64,000 nucleotides of DNA from Spirosoma taeanense (GCF_013127955.1 NZ_CP053435.1:2480001-2544000); one strand, 5' to 3'. Counted from the first letter of the stretch, positions 15,031 to 24,662 are shown. The notes: generated by a model from the sequence alone, not told the origin. Numbers and translations are program-made.

Positions 15031-16851
15031 TTAATAGCCCTGGTTTTGGGGGAATTTAGGTCCCTGAACAACCCGGTCAATCTGTGATTGCGGAATGGGT
15101 CGCAGCATATGGAAGTCCTGAATATAGGGAGCGGCTTCCGGGTTCCAGGCTTTCACGCGCCGTACCAGCGAACGGGTGCGCACCAGATCATGCCACCGCT
15201 GCCATTCACCAAAAAACTCGCGGCTCCGCTCATCCAGAATAAAGTCCACCGTAACGTCGGCAGCCGTAATAGTCAGGGCTGTGGCGGCCGCTGCGTTCTG
15301 GGCGGACGTATTGGTTTTGCGGAAAGCAGCCCGTTGTCTTACCGTATTGAGTAAAGCGACTGCTTTAGCAGCATCACCTGCTTTCAAATAAGCCTCTGCC
15401 CCCGTCAGATACACATCAGAAAATCGGTACAGAACAACCGGCCGGGTTGAGGGGTCGTTGAAGTTAGCTCCGCGGCTGGGGTCCATGAACTTCTTGAGCG
15501 ATGGGAAAATGCCGTTGTTCCACAAGCTGGGTGGCACAACAATTCCTTTGAAGGGTCTGCTACCTACAAATTGCGGAGCACCGGCTATCTCGATATCGGG
15601 AATCCAGACGGCCGTATCAGCGCCTGCTACGGTCGTGTACCCAATGCCGCGCATGTTGTTGGCGGCATTGGGAGTGTTGGTAACCGAGGTATTGGCGATA
15701 TAGACCGAATAGAACGAACTAGCGTAGCGCGAGTCAACATCTCGTTTTGTGAAGGCCTGATCCAGGAAATAGCTTTTCCCCGCGTTCGCTCCCGTGGGCC
15801 ATTTATAGCTGTTTGGCCGCATCCGGACATACGGGCGTCCGTACTGTGAATCCCGGATCATGCCGGATGGGCCGCTGTTTACTAACGTCCCGGCCGTGTT
15901 TTTGAACGAGTTGATACCGCTGTTGTTGGGGTAGTTCCAGGTAGTAAACCAGGGCGTCAGGTTCTGGGCGGCTCCGCCACTGGCTCCGGCTCCAACCTGA
16001 TAATAGCCATATTTAGGGTCCAGAACGTGATCGCTCACAAACATCGTTTCTTTTCCGTAATCATTGGCCGGTACGAACGCGTCGCCAAAATCCTGCCACA
16101 GATCGAGCCCATAAGACGACTTGCTGGCAATGATGTCGGCGCAGATATTGGCGGCCTGCGTGAAATCGGTCACATTATTGTTCAGCCAGCCCCGGGTCAG
16201 ATAAGCCTTTGCCAGCAGCAGCTGAGCAACGGGTTTGGTAGCTGCTTTACCCAGGAACGGCGCGGTTGGCTGGTTGGGCAAATCGGCTGAGGCCTCCGTA
16301 AGGTCTTTGATGATCAGCTCGTAAACCTGAGCGGCCGGCTGCCGGGAGGCTTCCTGCGAAGGAACCGTAATAAATTGGGTATGAAGTGGCACATCCCCCC
16401 AGGTCTGCACCAGATAGAAGTACCAGAAGCCTCTCAGGAATTTGGCCTGGGCCAGATATTGCTTTCGGGTAGTTTCGGGTAAGTCAATTGTTTGTCCGTA
16501 CTGCAGCACGCCGTTCAGCGTATTGATATCCTGAAAAGCGGTGCCCCAGGCTGATCCGAAATTGCTGCCGTTCAGGCCGTTGTAAGTATACGTAATTCCG
16601 CTGCCGGCGCTGGCTCCCATCAGGAACTCATCGGTACCCGCCTGCATTTCTACGGTGAACCCTTCGGTACCCCATTGCGACCGGATGTCGTTATAGACGC
16701 CGGCAATACCGCCCAACACACCAGCCGCGCTGTTGAAATAGGAGGGAACAATCTGGGATTGGGGGTTTTCTTCCAGTATTTTTTCGCAGCCAGTGCTAAG
16801 CAAAGCTGTGAGGGTAATCAGGCACCCAACTTTTATGGCTTTCATTGTCAT
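15031..16851 (-). CDS. SusD/RagB-family nutrient-binding lipoprotein
   Basis: A 606-residue surface lipoprotein that binds oligosaccharide and caps the neighbouring SusC porin. The signal sequence MTMKAIKVGCLITLTALLSTGC ends in lipobox LSTGC with Cys22; the second Met (16843-16845) may be the true start. The SusD-like N-terminal region (EKILEENPQSQIVPSYFNSAAGVLGGIAGVY) and the RagB C-terminal region with KPVAQLLLAKAYL, VYLTGAEAYLKAGD and LDERSREFFGEWQRWHDLVRTRSL are clear. It starts 8 bases after the SusC stop codon, so the pair is cotranscribed. Xylo-oligosaccharide as ligand is inferred from the enzymes downstream. Confidence 0.95.
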   Translation of the reverse strand: MTMKAIKVGCLITLTALLSTGCEKILEENPQSQIVPSYFNSAAGVLGGIAGVYNDIRSQWGTEGFTVEMQAGTDEFLMGASAGSGITYTYNGLNGSNFGSAWGTAFQDINTLNGVLQYGQTIDLPETTRKQYLAQAKFLRGFWYFYLVQTWGDVPLHTQFITVPSQEASRQPAAQVYELIIKDLTEASADLPNQPTAPFLGKAATKPVAQLLLAKAYLTRGWLNNNVTDFTQAANICADIIASKSSYGLDLWQDFGDAFVPANDYGKETMFVSDHVLDPKYGYYQVGAGASGGAAQNLTPWFTTWNYPNNSGINSFKNTAGTLVNSGPSGMIRDSQYGRPYVRMRPNSYKWPTGANAGKSYFLDQAFTKRDVDSRYASSFYSVYIANTSVTNTPNAANNMRGIGYTTVAGADTAVWIPDIEIAGAPQFVGSRPFKGIVVPPSLWNNGIFPSLKKFMDPSRGANFNDPSTRPVVLYRFSDVYLTGAEAYLKAGDAAKAVALLNTVRQRAAFRKTNTSAQNAAAATALTITAADVTVDFILDERSREFFGEWQRWHDLVRTRSLVRRVKAWNPEAAPYIQDFHMLRPIPQSQIDRVVQGPKFPQNQGY

Positions 16852-16859
16852 GTCCGGGA

Positions 16860-19800
16860 TTAAAATTTAAGATTCACACCCACCGTAAATTGCCGAATCG
16901 GTGGGTTATTCAGATTCACGGCGATCTGGCGCTCCGGCGCTCCGCGTTCGCTGGCTCCCTGTGGGTTCAGGGTGGCTGTACCCGAAGCATAGCTGTTCCC
17001 CTCCGGATCAATGGCCAGATTCTGGCTCACCAGTGGTGAATAAATAATGAATGGATTGGTGGCGTTGACGTAAACCCGGGCCGAACCAGCACCAATCTTT
17101 TTGATTAACTGGCTGGAGAAGGTATACCCCAGGTTAATACTTCTGCACTTGATGAACGAGCCATCGTAGTAACCCAGCGTAGAGCCAAAGTAAGCAACCG
17201 CACTACCGGCGTCCGGGGCAGGGAAGGCATTGGTCGGGTTATTGTCTGTCCAGTAGTCTACTTTCACCTGGTTCACCCGGCCCTGATTAAAGAACGCAAA
17301 CCCGCCCGAGCCCGTTGAATTACCCGTGAGGTAAGGAACCAGCACTTTCATGCCCATCCGGGCAAAGGTTACAATAGACGCATCGAAGCCTTTGAAGGTG
17401 AATCGGTTCGTTAGCCCTCCTTCCCATCTGGGCTGGAAATTACCCAGTATCTGGCGGTCGCTGGCATCAATCTTATTGTCTCCGTTAACATCTTCCACCC
17501 GGATCTGCCCTGGAAACTGAACCGGTGAGGTTTGTTTTGCCAGCGTGCCATTTTCCTTATCTGATAATTGCCAGATGCCCAGTTTTCTGTAATCGTAGAT
17601 GACCGAAAGAGGCTGACCAACAAACCACCCGGCGCCCAGGTTCGCTTTTTCTTCGGGCGTGGTCAGTTGCGTAATTTTCTCGCGGTTGAAGAAGTAAGTT
17701 ACGTCGGCACTCCAGTTAAAGCCCTGCGGGTTTCTGAATATGTCGAAGGTTAGGGCCGCTTCCAGCCCTTTTCCTTCGGTCCTTCCCAAATTTTTCAGGG
17801 TCGAACCCGCTCCGTTGCTGGGTGGTAAGGGCACCGACAGCAAGATATCTTTTGTCTTTTGATGGTACCAGTCTACCGAACCCGTGATGCGGTTATTCAG
17901 GAAACCGAAGTCAATCCCGATATCCGTTTGCGAGGTTGATTGCCATCCCAGGTCAGAAGCTGGCAGGCTGGTAACGGTATAGGCCAACTGCTGGCCGGCC
18001 GTCCCGAGGCCAAAGTTATAATAGCCTGCCGACAAGGCTCCCAGCGTAGCGTAGGCGCCAACATTTCGGTTACCCGATATGCCCCAGCCAGCTCTCAGCT
18101 TCAGGTTCGATACAACCGGAACGCTTTTCATAAACGGCTCCTCAATAATGTTCCAGCCGGTTCCGACGGCGGGGTAGTTGAAGTACCGGTTGCTGGGCGA
18201 TAGCGTCGATGATCCGTCCCGGCGCAGGGTCAGCGTTAGCAGGTAGCGGTCATTGTAGCTGTAATTGATGCGGCCCATGTAGGAGATCAGACCTACTTCC
18301 GAGAACGAGTTTCCAAAGTCGGAATTGGCAACGGGCTGCCCGGCGGCAAGTGAAAAGTTCGACGTTTTGATGTAATCCGCCGGAACCCCGGTTACCGTAA
18401 ACCGGCTACCCAGCGAGTGGTTTTTGGTGATCTCATACAGTCCGGTAAAGCCTAGTTTGTGTTTTCCGGCAAACACTTTATCGTAATAGAGCAGGTGCTG
18501 GAAGTTGACGTCCCAGTACTCGGTATTGCTGATTTCGGCGTTCGACGAGGACTGAACCGTTGCGTTGTTGAAGTAGGTAAGCGGACCACCATAGCCATTG
18601 TAGTTCGACTGGCTGAAGTTCAGACCAGCATTAAACCGATAACGCAGACCGGGTAAAATATTTACCTCAGCGTACAGGCTATTGAACGTCCGCAATGACC
18701 GGGTGCGACCCAGATACGAATCTCTTTTTGTGAGAATTGTCAGCGGACTGATCGTGGCGGCATCAATGGAGCCTTCTGCCGGAAACAGATTTACGGAACC
18801 ATCGGCATTGTAGGGCGCGGCCAGTGGGGTCAAGCGTACCAGTCCGCCCGGAATGCCGCCACCACCTGGCGTGTTCTGATAGATCAGCGTGTTTAATGTA
18901 TTAAGACCAATCTTGATATTCTTGCCGAGTCGCTGGTCGAGGGTAGCCCGAATAGTAAATCGTTGGAAGTTCTGGCTGGGAATGATCCCCGTTTCGTTAA
19001 AATAACCGAGGCCCAACGAATATTGGGTGTTTTCGACCCCGCCCTGCATACTCAGCTGATGGTTGGTATTGAAGCCATTGCGGTAGATAAGATCCTGCCA
19101 GTCGGTAGAAATGCCGGCCGCCAGCGCATCCTTCTCTTTCTGGGTCAGCGGGTAAGCGGTTGTTCCGGGAGCCGACCGGTTATACGTAGTAGCATCCGCT
19201 TTAAACTGGGCATATTCCGATCCGGTCATGACATTGAACCGGCCCATAATGCTGGTGACGCCATGATACCCGTCGTAGCTAAACACCGGTTTTCCGATTT
19301 TTCCCCGTTTGGTGGTGATCAGAATTACGCCACCGGCCCCTCTCGACCCATAGATAGCCGTAGCGGAAGCATCTTTCAGAATTTCGAGGTTGGCAACATC
19401 ATCCGGGTTGATGTCGTTCAGGCCGCCATACGGAATGCCATCGACGACAACTAAAGGGCCATCGAGCCCATCACTCGACCCGGAGTTCGTAGTTAAAGTT
19501 CGATTGCCCCGGATTCGGATTTGACCTTGTGCCCCGGGCGTAGAACCATTACTGACAACGGTCACCCCGGCAGCGCGACCTTTGAGCTGGCTAACCAGGT
19601 TTGGCGCGGGCACTTCTTTCAGCGTAGCCTCACTGACCGAAGCAACCGCCCCCGTAACATCCCGTTTGCGTTGCGTGCCGTACCCAACGACAACCACTTC
19701 ATTCAGGGTTTTATCATCATTAGCCAGCGTAACGTTAATTACAGACCGGGCGCCTACGGTCAACTCCTGCGTTACGTAGCCAATGAAAGAGAAAACCAGT

Positions 19801-20327
19801 ACCGTTCCGGCGTCCTCAGGCACGCTGAGCCGATAAGCGCCGTTCCCATCCGTAGTTGTGCCGCGCGTGGTGTTCTTGATCTGAATATTTACACCCGGTA
19901 AACCCTCGCCGGTTTCGCCCGTGACCCGGCCAGTGATCTGTTTGTCGACGGCAGCCTCCAGACTTGCTTCACCAGCAGCGTTCTGCGGAAGCTGCGTTGA
20001 CGGAGCAACTTCTCTTTTGATCACGATTTGCTGGCCGACAACCTCATAACTCAGTTTAAGCGGAGTCAGAATATGGTCCAGCACCTGCGCGAGCTGTTCA
20101 TTTTTAGCCTGGTAATTGATTTTACGCTTCGACTGGATGATTTCCCGGCTGAATAAGAACTGGACGTTTGCCTGTTTTTCAATTCGTCGGATCGTTACCT
20201 CAATATCCTCATTTTGGGCTGAGATACTAACTCGCCGACTCAGCAGTTCCTGGGCTTTGCCGTCAAGAGCAAAGCCTACATGGGTTAGAGTTAGGGCAAG
20301 CAAAAGTTGCAGGCTTGAAATTTTCAT
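16860..20327 (-). CDS. SusC/RagA TonB-dependent transporter with STN signalling domain
   Basis: An 1155-residue outer-membrane receptor that imports oligosaccharides with energy from TonB. I chose the ATG at 20325-20327 (MKISSLQLLLALTLTHVGFA) because it opens with a signal peptide and has AGGA just upstream; an in-frame ATG at 20369 adds 14 unlikely residues. Domains in order: STN (secretin/TonB short N-terminus) about 25-105, carboxypeptidase-regulatory-like about 130-215 (GVNIQIKNTTRGTTTDGNGAY), plug about 220-345 (VVVVGYGTQRKRDVTGAVASV, LEILKDASATAIYGSRGAGG), then the 22-strand barrel ending in a terminal Phe (TVGVNLKF). The STN domain is the part that contacts FecR anti-sigma factors, which matches the adjacent fecR/sigma pair. 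Substrate is probably xylan fragments. Confidence 0.95.
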   Translation of the reverse strand: MKISSLQLLLALTLTHVGFALDGKAQELLSRRVSISAQNEDIEVTIRRIEKQANVQFLFSREIIQSKRKINYQAKNEQLAQVLDHILTPLKLSYEVVGQQIVIKREVAPSTQLPQNAAGEASLEAAVDKQITGRVTGETGEGLPGVNIQIKNTTRGTTTDGNGAYRLSVPEDAGTVLVFSFIGYVTQELTVGARSVINVTLANDDKTLNEVVVVGYGTQRKRDVTGAVASVSEATLKEVPAPNLVSQLKGRAAGVTVVSNGSTPGAQGQIRIRGNRTLTTNSGSSDGLDGPLVVVDGIPYGGLNDINPDDVANLEILKDASATAIYGSRGAGGVILITTKRGKIGKPVFSYDGYHGVTSIMGRFNVMTGSEYAQFKADATTYNRSAPGTTAYPLTQKEKDALAAGISTDWQDLIYRNGFNTNHQLSMQGGVENTQYSLGLGYFNETGIIPSQNFQRFTIRATLDQRLGKNIKIGLNTLNTLIYQNTPGGGGIPGGLVRLTPLAAPYNADGSVNLFPAEGSIDAATISPLTILTKRDSYLGRTRSLRTFNSLYAEVNILPGLRYRFNAGLNFSQSNYNGYGGPLTYFNNATVQSSSNAEISNTEYWDVNFQHLLYYDKVFAGKHKLGFTGLYEITKNHSLGSRFTVTGVPADYIKTSNFSLAAGQPVANSDFGNSFSEVGLISYMGRINYSYNDRYLLTLTLRRDGSSTLSPSNRYFNYPAVGTGWNIIEEPFMKSVPVVSNLKLRAGWGISGNRNVGAYATLGALSAGYYNFGLGTAGQQLAYTVTSLPASDLGWQSTSQTDIGIDFGFLNNRITGSVDWYHQKTKDILLSVPLPPSNGAGSTLKNLGRTEGKGLEAALTFDIFRNPQGFNWSADVTYFFNREKITQLTTPEEKANLGAGWFVGQPLSVIYDYRKLGIWQLSDKENGTLAKQTSPVQFPGQIRVEDVNGDNKIDASDRQILGNFQPRWEGGLTNRFTFKGFDASIVTFARMGMKVLVPYLTGNSTGSGGFAFFNQGRVNQVKVDYWTDNNPTNAFPAPDAGSAVAYFGSTLGYYDGSFIKCRSINLGYTFSSQLIKKIGAGSARVYVNATNPFIIYSPLVSQNLAIDPEGNSYASGTATLNPQGASERGAPERQIAVNLNNPPIRQFTVGVNLKF

Positions 20328-20429
20328 AATCCTGAGCCAGACATTGCTATTAATAAAACAGTGATACATACACGTTTGCGTTTAGGGCTTTTAGGGAAAA
20401 GGCAAAACATAACCTACTCGATGAAAGAA

Positions 20430-20490
20430 GAAATGTGTTTTTTTGACACATTTGTAGGCGCTCGATCGATAGTGTTGGTTGCACTATCGC
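20430..20490 (-). other. Hairpins in the fecR-susC spacer
   Basis: The 228-base gap between fecR and susC holds two inverted repeats: AAATGTGT at 20431-20438 with ACACATTT at 20446-20453, and CGATAGTG at 20467-20474 with CACTATCG at 20482-20489. Neither has a U-tract on the minus strand. They may be attenuator, operator or mRNA-processing sites ahead of susC. I could not find a Bacteroidota promoter consensus in this gap, and a sigma-specific promoter may lie here. Confidence 0.35.
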
Positions 20491-20555
20491 TTTCTATTAA
20501 AAAGAGATAGTTTTTATACCATAGGTGATGATTTGATTACGTGTTAAAGAGACAA

Positions 20556-21623
20556 TTACGTACAACCCTGGCTGTGGATAATGACCTGGTTGTCAATGAT
20601 TTCGAACGTAGACTCAATCGTGAGGCAGATAAGCCGGATTTTCTCCAGAAAAGGTACGTCGTTGAGTTGTCCGGTAAAGGTGCAGTTTCTGAGAAGGTGC
20701 CGATCATACCGAATGGGCATATGATAGCTTGCTTCCAGTTGCGTAAAAATGTCGGGCACCGGCGCGAAGTCGAACTTGAATGGCTGATTGACAATGGCTG
20801 ATGAATTTTCCTTCGACGAAAGGATACCGCCTTTACTGATCTTATCCGTTTTGGTTTCGAGACTAAGCTGTTCGTTTTTCATCAGCAGAACGGGTTCATC
20901 GGGGGAAGCGGCTGGGATAACCGAAACTTTACCCGTTTTTACCTTCACGTAAGCCGTTATTTCTTTGTCGAAAGAACGTACCTGGAAGCTGGTTCCCAGA
21001 ACTTTAGTGGTTAGATTGGGGGTGTAAACGATGAACGGTTTAGCCGGATTCTTGCTCACTTCAAAAAAACCTTCTCCCTGCAGATACACCTCCCGGAGTT
21101 TATGTATGTACTGTTTGGGATAACGTAGCTGGCTACCTGATGATAGCAGAACCGAAGAATTGTCCGGCAGGAGCACGACTAATGGCTGTCCCGTTACGTT
21201 CTTTACCGTCTTCCACTCCTGCTCATTCAACTGCCGACTGTTGTGTTCAGCTAAGGTGGCTAAGCGGTCAGAGCCCAACCTATCGGATTGCCACCAGACA
21301 AGCAGGCAGACAACGGCGGCTGCGGCCATCCAGCGCCCCCAATGCCATAAAGGCCTGGTGATCGTAAGAGGAGAAGGAAGCTGCTCCAGAATTTGCTCTG
21401 CTTTATCTTTTCTCTGTTGGTCAGACACCTCAGCTCGCTTGCCCTGGATTACCAGAAAGGTTGCTACAGCCTGCTCGTAGAGGTCCCTTTTTTCGGGATG
21501 TTGAGCCAGCCATTGCTCCCAGTAGGCCTGATCGGCCGGGTGCCTTTCCCGAACCCACGTTCGAAAAGCATCATTCTCAAGAAAATCGTCAACGGTTGAA
21601 AGAGGGTCGGGCGGCTGCTGCAT
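20556..21623 (-). CDS. FecR-family anti-sigma factor
   Basis: A 355-residue inner-membrane regulator. Residues 1-95 are cytoplasmic and hold the sigma-binding part (DDFLENDAFRTWVRE...AYWEQWLAQHPEKRDLYEQAV). One membrane helix lies at about 98-113 (WMAAAAVVCLLVWW). The periplasmic FecR domain covers about 150-245 (QPLVVLLPDNSSVLLSSGSQLRYP, VYLQGEGFFEVSKNPAKPF) and a DUF4974 domain covers the C-terminus (FDFAPVPDIFTQLEASYHMPIRYD). It lies between the sigma gene and the STN-bearing susC. By the known Fec/Fox-like scheme, ligand-loaded SusC signals through this protein to free the sigma factor. Confidence 0.93.
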   Translation of the reverse strand: MQQPPDPLSTVDDFLENDAFRTWVRERHPADQAYWEQWLAQHPEKRDLYEQAVATFLVIQGKRAEVSDQQRKDKAEQILEQLPSPLTITRPLWHWGRWMAAAAVVCLLVWWQSDRLGSDRLATLAEHNSRQLNEQEWKTVKNVTGQPLVVLLPDNSSVLLSSGSQLRYPKQYIHKLREVYLQGEGFFEVSKNPAKPFIVYTPNLTTKVLGTSFQVRSFDKEITAYVKVKTGKVSVIPAASPDEPVLLMKNEQLSLETKTDKISKGGILSSKENSSAIVNQPFKFDFAPVPDIFTQLEASYHMPIRYDRHLLRNCTFTGQLNDVPFLEKIRLICLTIESTFEIIDNQVIIHSQGCT

Positions 21624-21677
21624 TGGTACTTTTCTACTATTTTTAATGATAGTATGGAGTTCCAGTTCGCTTATACC

Positions 21678-22277
21678 CTACTTCGAGAAGATATTTTGAA
21701 AAAAAAGGCAAATGACCACAAGTGTGTGAACAAGCCATCGACTTCGAAGCTTGTGAAGGGCTTTCTGTAGAAAATTGGATACCGATTGTCGATTTACATT
21801 CATAACCTCGGCAATTTCTGGTATGGATAGATTTTCGTAGTAACGCAAGTACAAAGCTTCACGCTCACGGGCAGGTAGTGCAGCCAGTTGATCCTGAATC
21901 ATTTTCGTCATGCTGACCAGTGACTCCTCTCGAATCAGCAAGGTTTCGGAGTCCGTCTCTTCCACTACTGACGTATCCCAGTCCAGTTCTTCACATTTTA
22001 ATCGTTTATGTGCCCGTAGATACTGAAGGATATGGTGCCGGATGGATTTTAGTAAGTAATGCCTAACGGAATCCGTTTCGTTAATCTGTGAGCGATTTTG
22101 CCAGAGCTGCAAAAACAACTCCTGTATACAGTCCTCAACTACCGCATCCTCAACCATGAATTTTAGCCCATAGTGCTTCAGCACACCATAATAGCGTTCG
22201 GCCAGTAAACCCAATGCCTGTTTATTCCCTGCGCGATAGTCCTGCCATAACGCCTGGTCCTGTGGCTGAAAAGTCAT
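21678..22277 (-). CDS. ECF-type RNA polymerase sigma factor
   Basis: A 199-residue sigma-70-family protein. Region 2 covers about 20-95 (LLAERYYGVLKHYGLKFMVEDAVVEDCIQELFLQLWQNR) and region 4 covers about 120-185 (LAALPAREREALYLRYYENLSIPEIAEVMNVNRQSVSNFLQKALHKL as separate helices with the recognition helix near NVNRQSVSNFLQKA). The C-terminus has a hydrophobic tail (WLVHTLVVICLFFQNIF), unusual for a soluble sigma factor. It is 54 bases upstream of fecR. It should direct transcription of the SusC/SusD operon when released by the anti-sigma factor. Target promoters are unknown. Confidence 0.93.
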   Translation of the reverse strand: MTFQPQDQALWQDYRAGNKQALGLLAERYYGVLKHYGLKFMVEDAVVEDCIQELFLQLWQNRSQINETDSVRHYLLKSIRHHILQYLRAHKRLKCEELDWDTSVVEETDSETLLIREESLVSMTKMIQDQLAALPAREREALYLRYYENLSIPEIAEVMNVNRQSVSNFLQKALHKLRSRWLVHTLVVICLFFQNIFSK

Positions 22278-22755
22278 GAAGCTTTTATGACGTATAGCTG
22301 CAAAAATAAAAAATTATACAAATTTTTTAAATTGTGCAATAAGTAGTTCTGCCCGGTTGTGAAATAATCACAGAGTGGCAGGCAAAGAGGAACTTACCCG
22401 GCGTGTATAGCTTGACCATTCTCAGCTATATCTGGCTCAGGCGTCCTGGTATGGCAGAAGCTGGTGGTTGACCCTGATGGGGCCTTTTCCCGCTGCGAAC
22501 TGACAGGGGCAGACAGACCGCCCGGAAGACTAATACCTAAAGCGCCTGGAAACGAACGCATATTCAATCATGGCGATACTGGAACTGGTTTATGTAAAAT
22601 GGTATATAGCCAACCGTGTAGGGCTCAGTCATAGAACTTCAGTTGAGCGCATATCTGCCCTGTTACTGAGAAGTGTCAATACACTGTCTGAGCCGCACGG
22701 ATGAGACAAAATTCAAGTCGCTGCTAAACTGCTTTACCTCTGCGTTTACTGAACG
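22278..22755. other. Intergenic region upstream of the sigma gene
   Basis: This 478-base stretch has no convincing gene. A minus-strand TATTTTTG at 22301-22308 fits the Bacteroidota -7 element TAnnTTTG and lies 24 bases before the sigma-gene start, but I see no good -33 TTTG at the right distance, so it is only a weak promoter candidate. The bases around 22310-22340 are very AT-rich. From 22380 to 22755 I see nothing recognisable. Confidence 0.4.
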
Positions 22756-23835
22756 TTACTTGTCAGTTTTACTGGTATATGTTTCGATCAGCGTTTTGGC
22801 TTCTCCGAACGTCAATAGCGAAACACAACCATGCCGGGCTTCGGATGGAAAGCTTACGTCTTCTTCAACCGTCCAGTGAATCAAATCTGAGGAGTAAGAA
22901 GCGCCAAAACGGTTCGTCATGCAATAATCGTAGTACAACAGCCAGCCTGGTTTGAGGGGATCTTTGGCTACGGTTGGACCTTCGGTAATGACCGGAACTA
23001 TCTGACCGTTATTCAGGGGGCCTTCAACGAGGGTGTATGGGCCCTCGGGGTTCCTGGCGGTAGCTACCCGAATGGCTCTCCGTTCTCCGGTTTTGGCACC
23101 AAATTCTTCCTCTTTATGGAAGAGATAATACGTTCCGTTGTGTTCCTGCAGGGTACCGTCAATTACCGAGTAGGAAGGCGCAAACAGTACGTTGGCCGGC
23201 GTAAATGTTTTCCAGTCGCGGGTTCTGCAGTACCAGAGCCGGCTTTCTTTCCAGCCGGCATCTTTAAAGGAGGAAGACCAGAGTAAGATATAATCACCTG
23301 TTTTATCATCATAAAACCATTCGGGCGCCCAGATATTTCGGGCCAAGGCTCCCGACTCATCCCGTACGTCTTTCATCAGGGGTAACGAACCTTCAACCTG
23401 CCAGTGAATCAGGTCTTTAGAGGTTAGGTAGAGACAGCTTGGCCCAACCTTTTCCCGGTCGAGCCCTTGTCCGCCCCCGGTTGACATGATTCGCCAGAGC
23501 CCATCCGGCCCCCGACGTACGTAAGGATCGCGCATATGCTGATCCGATACCGGTTTGTTATCGTTTAACGGCGTCCAATGGCGGCCATCAGTAGACAAGG
23601 CGATGTGTAGTTTATTGATCAGCATGGGGTCTGGCAGGGGCACCTCAACCGTATTTCCCTTAGCATCAATTTCAATCCGCGTCGGATACCGTTGACGGAA
23701 GTAAGTCAGCATCCAGACTGGTTTGCCTTTTTGGATGGTAAGCGCACTAACGGCTGCGGAAGCTGATTCTTTGTTCGATTGGGCCAAAGCTCCGCTGAAG
23801 GAGATAGCCAAAAGAATGAATAGGGTATGTTTCAT
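22756..23835 (-). CDS. GH43-like five-bladed propeller glycosidase
   Basis: A 359-residue secreted protein from the ATG at 23833-23835 (MKHTLFILLAISFSGALAQ); the longer frame to 23871 adds residues ahead of the signal peptide. Repeated propeller-blade motifs are seen: LHIALSTDGRHWTPL, MRDPYVRRGPDGLWRIMSTGG, YLTSKDLIHWQVE, IWAPEWFYDDKTGDYILLWSS, VIDGTLQEHNGTYYLFHKEEE. Asp in MRDPYV, Glu in APEW and Asp/Glu in IDGTLQE are candidate catalytic residues of the GH43/GH62/GH117-like clan. It probably acts on a plant sugar released by the locus; the exact family and substrate are not settled. It lies upstream of the sigma gene on the same strand. Confidence 0.78.
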   Translation of the reverse strand: MKHTLFILLAISFSGALAQSNKESASAAVSALTIQKGKPVWMLTYFRQRYPTRIEIDAKGNTVEVPLPDPMLINKLHIALSTDGRHWTPLNDNKPVSDQHMRDPYVRRGPDGLWRIMSTGGGQGLDREKVGPSCLYLTSKDLIHWQVEGSLPLMKDVRDESGALARNIWAPEWFYDDKTGDYILLWSSSFKDAGWKESRLWYCRTRDWKTFTPANVLFAPSYSVIDGTLQEHNGTYYLFHKEEEFGAKTGERRAIRVATARNPEGPYTLVEGPLNNGQIVPVITEGPTVAKDPLKPGWLLYYDYCMTNRFGASYSSDLIHWTVEEDVSFPSEARHGCVSLLTFGEAKTLIETYTSKTDK

Positions 23836-23912
23836 TGGACTGTAATTTAAAGAGCGTGTTGCAGCCAACAAAGTGTGAGTTGTACAGGCTCAGGAAGGTT
23901 TTCAGGTGTAGG

Positions 23913-24662
23913 CTAATGGGCGGATAAGGGCTTTACGGATACTTCTTTGAAATAGACAACATCGTCTTTGAAATAGACAACATCGTCGTCGCCGTGATTT
24001 TGCAGACCAATGTAACCCGAGTCAGGTCGGCGACCGGGAAAAGGCTCAAAATCAAATTTTCGGGCGGGGGTGGGGTCACCTTCGCGGTAGTCGGTCACTT
24101 TTACGCCGTTGACGACGACAATCGTTCGTGGCCCGTCGAGGGTAATCTCCATAGTGTTCCACTGAGGGCCGGGCTTACCGGGTTTGGCTAAGGGTTTGGT
24201 GAGCGAATAGAGCGTCCCGGTAACGTGGTAATCGTCTTCACCCGAGGTTTCGGGGTGATTGTCGATCTGGACCTCATAGCCGTAGAAAACGGGCATCCAC
24301 TCCTCGCGGGGTTCAATGGGTATGCGGATAAACACGCCCGAGTTGCTGTTTTCTTTCTGCATTCGGTACACTACCCGGATGGTACAGTTGCCAAATTTCT
24401 CGTTTGTCCAGTACAACAGACCCAGTCCACCTTTGCCACGAATCAGGCCGTTCTCGACAAACATGCTGCCCTTGCCTACGTGCCGCCAGCCGCTGAGGTC
24501 GGTGCCGTTGAAAAGCTGTCGCCAGCCGGTGTCCTGCCGGCTTGTAGCTAGTGTATCAGTTGATAAGTAAGGAGTAGCCGTGGCAAAGGGGCCGAAGCCA
24601 ATCAGGCTGCACACTATTCCGGCGAGTCTGATTCGGGCGTTTTTGGGTAGCGTCATGAGCAT
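23913..24662 (-). CDS. DUF1080 (3-keto-disaccharide hydrolase) family protein
   Basis: A 249-residue secreted protein with a signal peptide (about 1-28). The DUF1080 concanavalin-like domain covers about 45-249: GWRQLFNGTDLSGWRHVGKGSMFVENG (split over the first strands), RMQKENSNSGVFIRIP, YGYEVQIDNHPETSGEDDYHVTGTLYS, WNTMEITLDGPRTIVVVNGV and GYIGLQNHGD. Family members act on sugars or 3-keto-glycosides in Bacteroidota. Near the C-terminus the segment DDVVYFK is present twice in tandem because of a 21-bp duplication; this adds 7 residues to the last strand. Start of the minus-strand run that includes the xylan genes. Confidence 0.85.
   Translation of the reverse strand: MLMTLPKNARIRLAGIVCSLIGFGPFATATPYLSTDTLATSRQDTGWRQLFNGTDLSGWRHVGKGSMFVENGLIRGKGGLGLLYWTNEKFGNCTIRVVYRMQKENSNSGVFIRIPIEPREEWMPVFYGYEVQIDNHPETSGEDDYHVTGTLYSLTKPLAKPGKPGPQWNTMEITLDGPRTIVVVNGVKVTDYREGDPTPARKFDFEPFPGRRPDSGYIGLQNHGDDDVVYFKDDVVYFKEVSVKPLSAH
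23945..23986. repeat. 21-bp perfect tandem duplication inside the DUF1080 gene
   Basis: The 21-bp unit 23945-23965 is repeated exactly at 23966-23986. It keeps the reading frame and duplicates the peptide DDVVYFK. Two identical copies point to recent replication slippage. Confidence 0.95.

Noticed and set aside
22380-22755. Possible decayed gene in the spacer upstream of the sigma gene
   Set aside because: No frame shows a recognisable motif on either strand.
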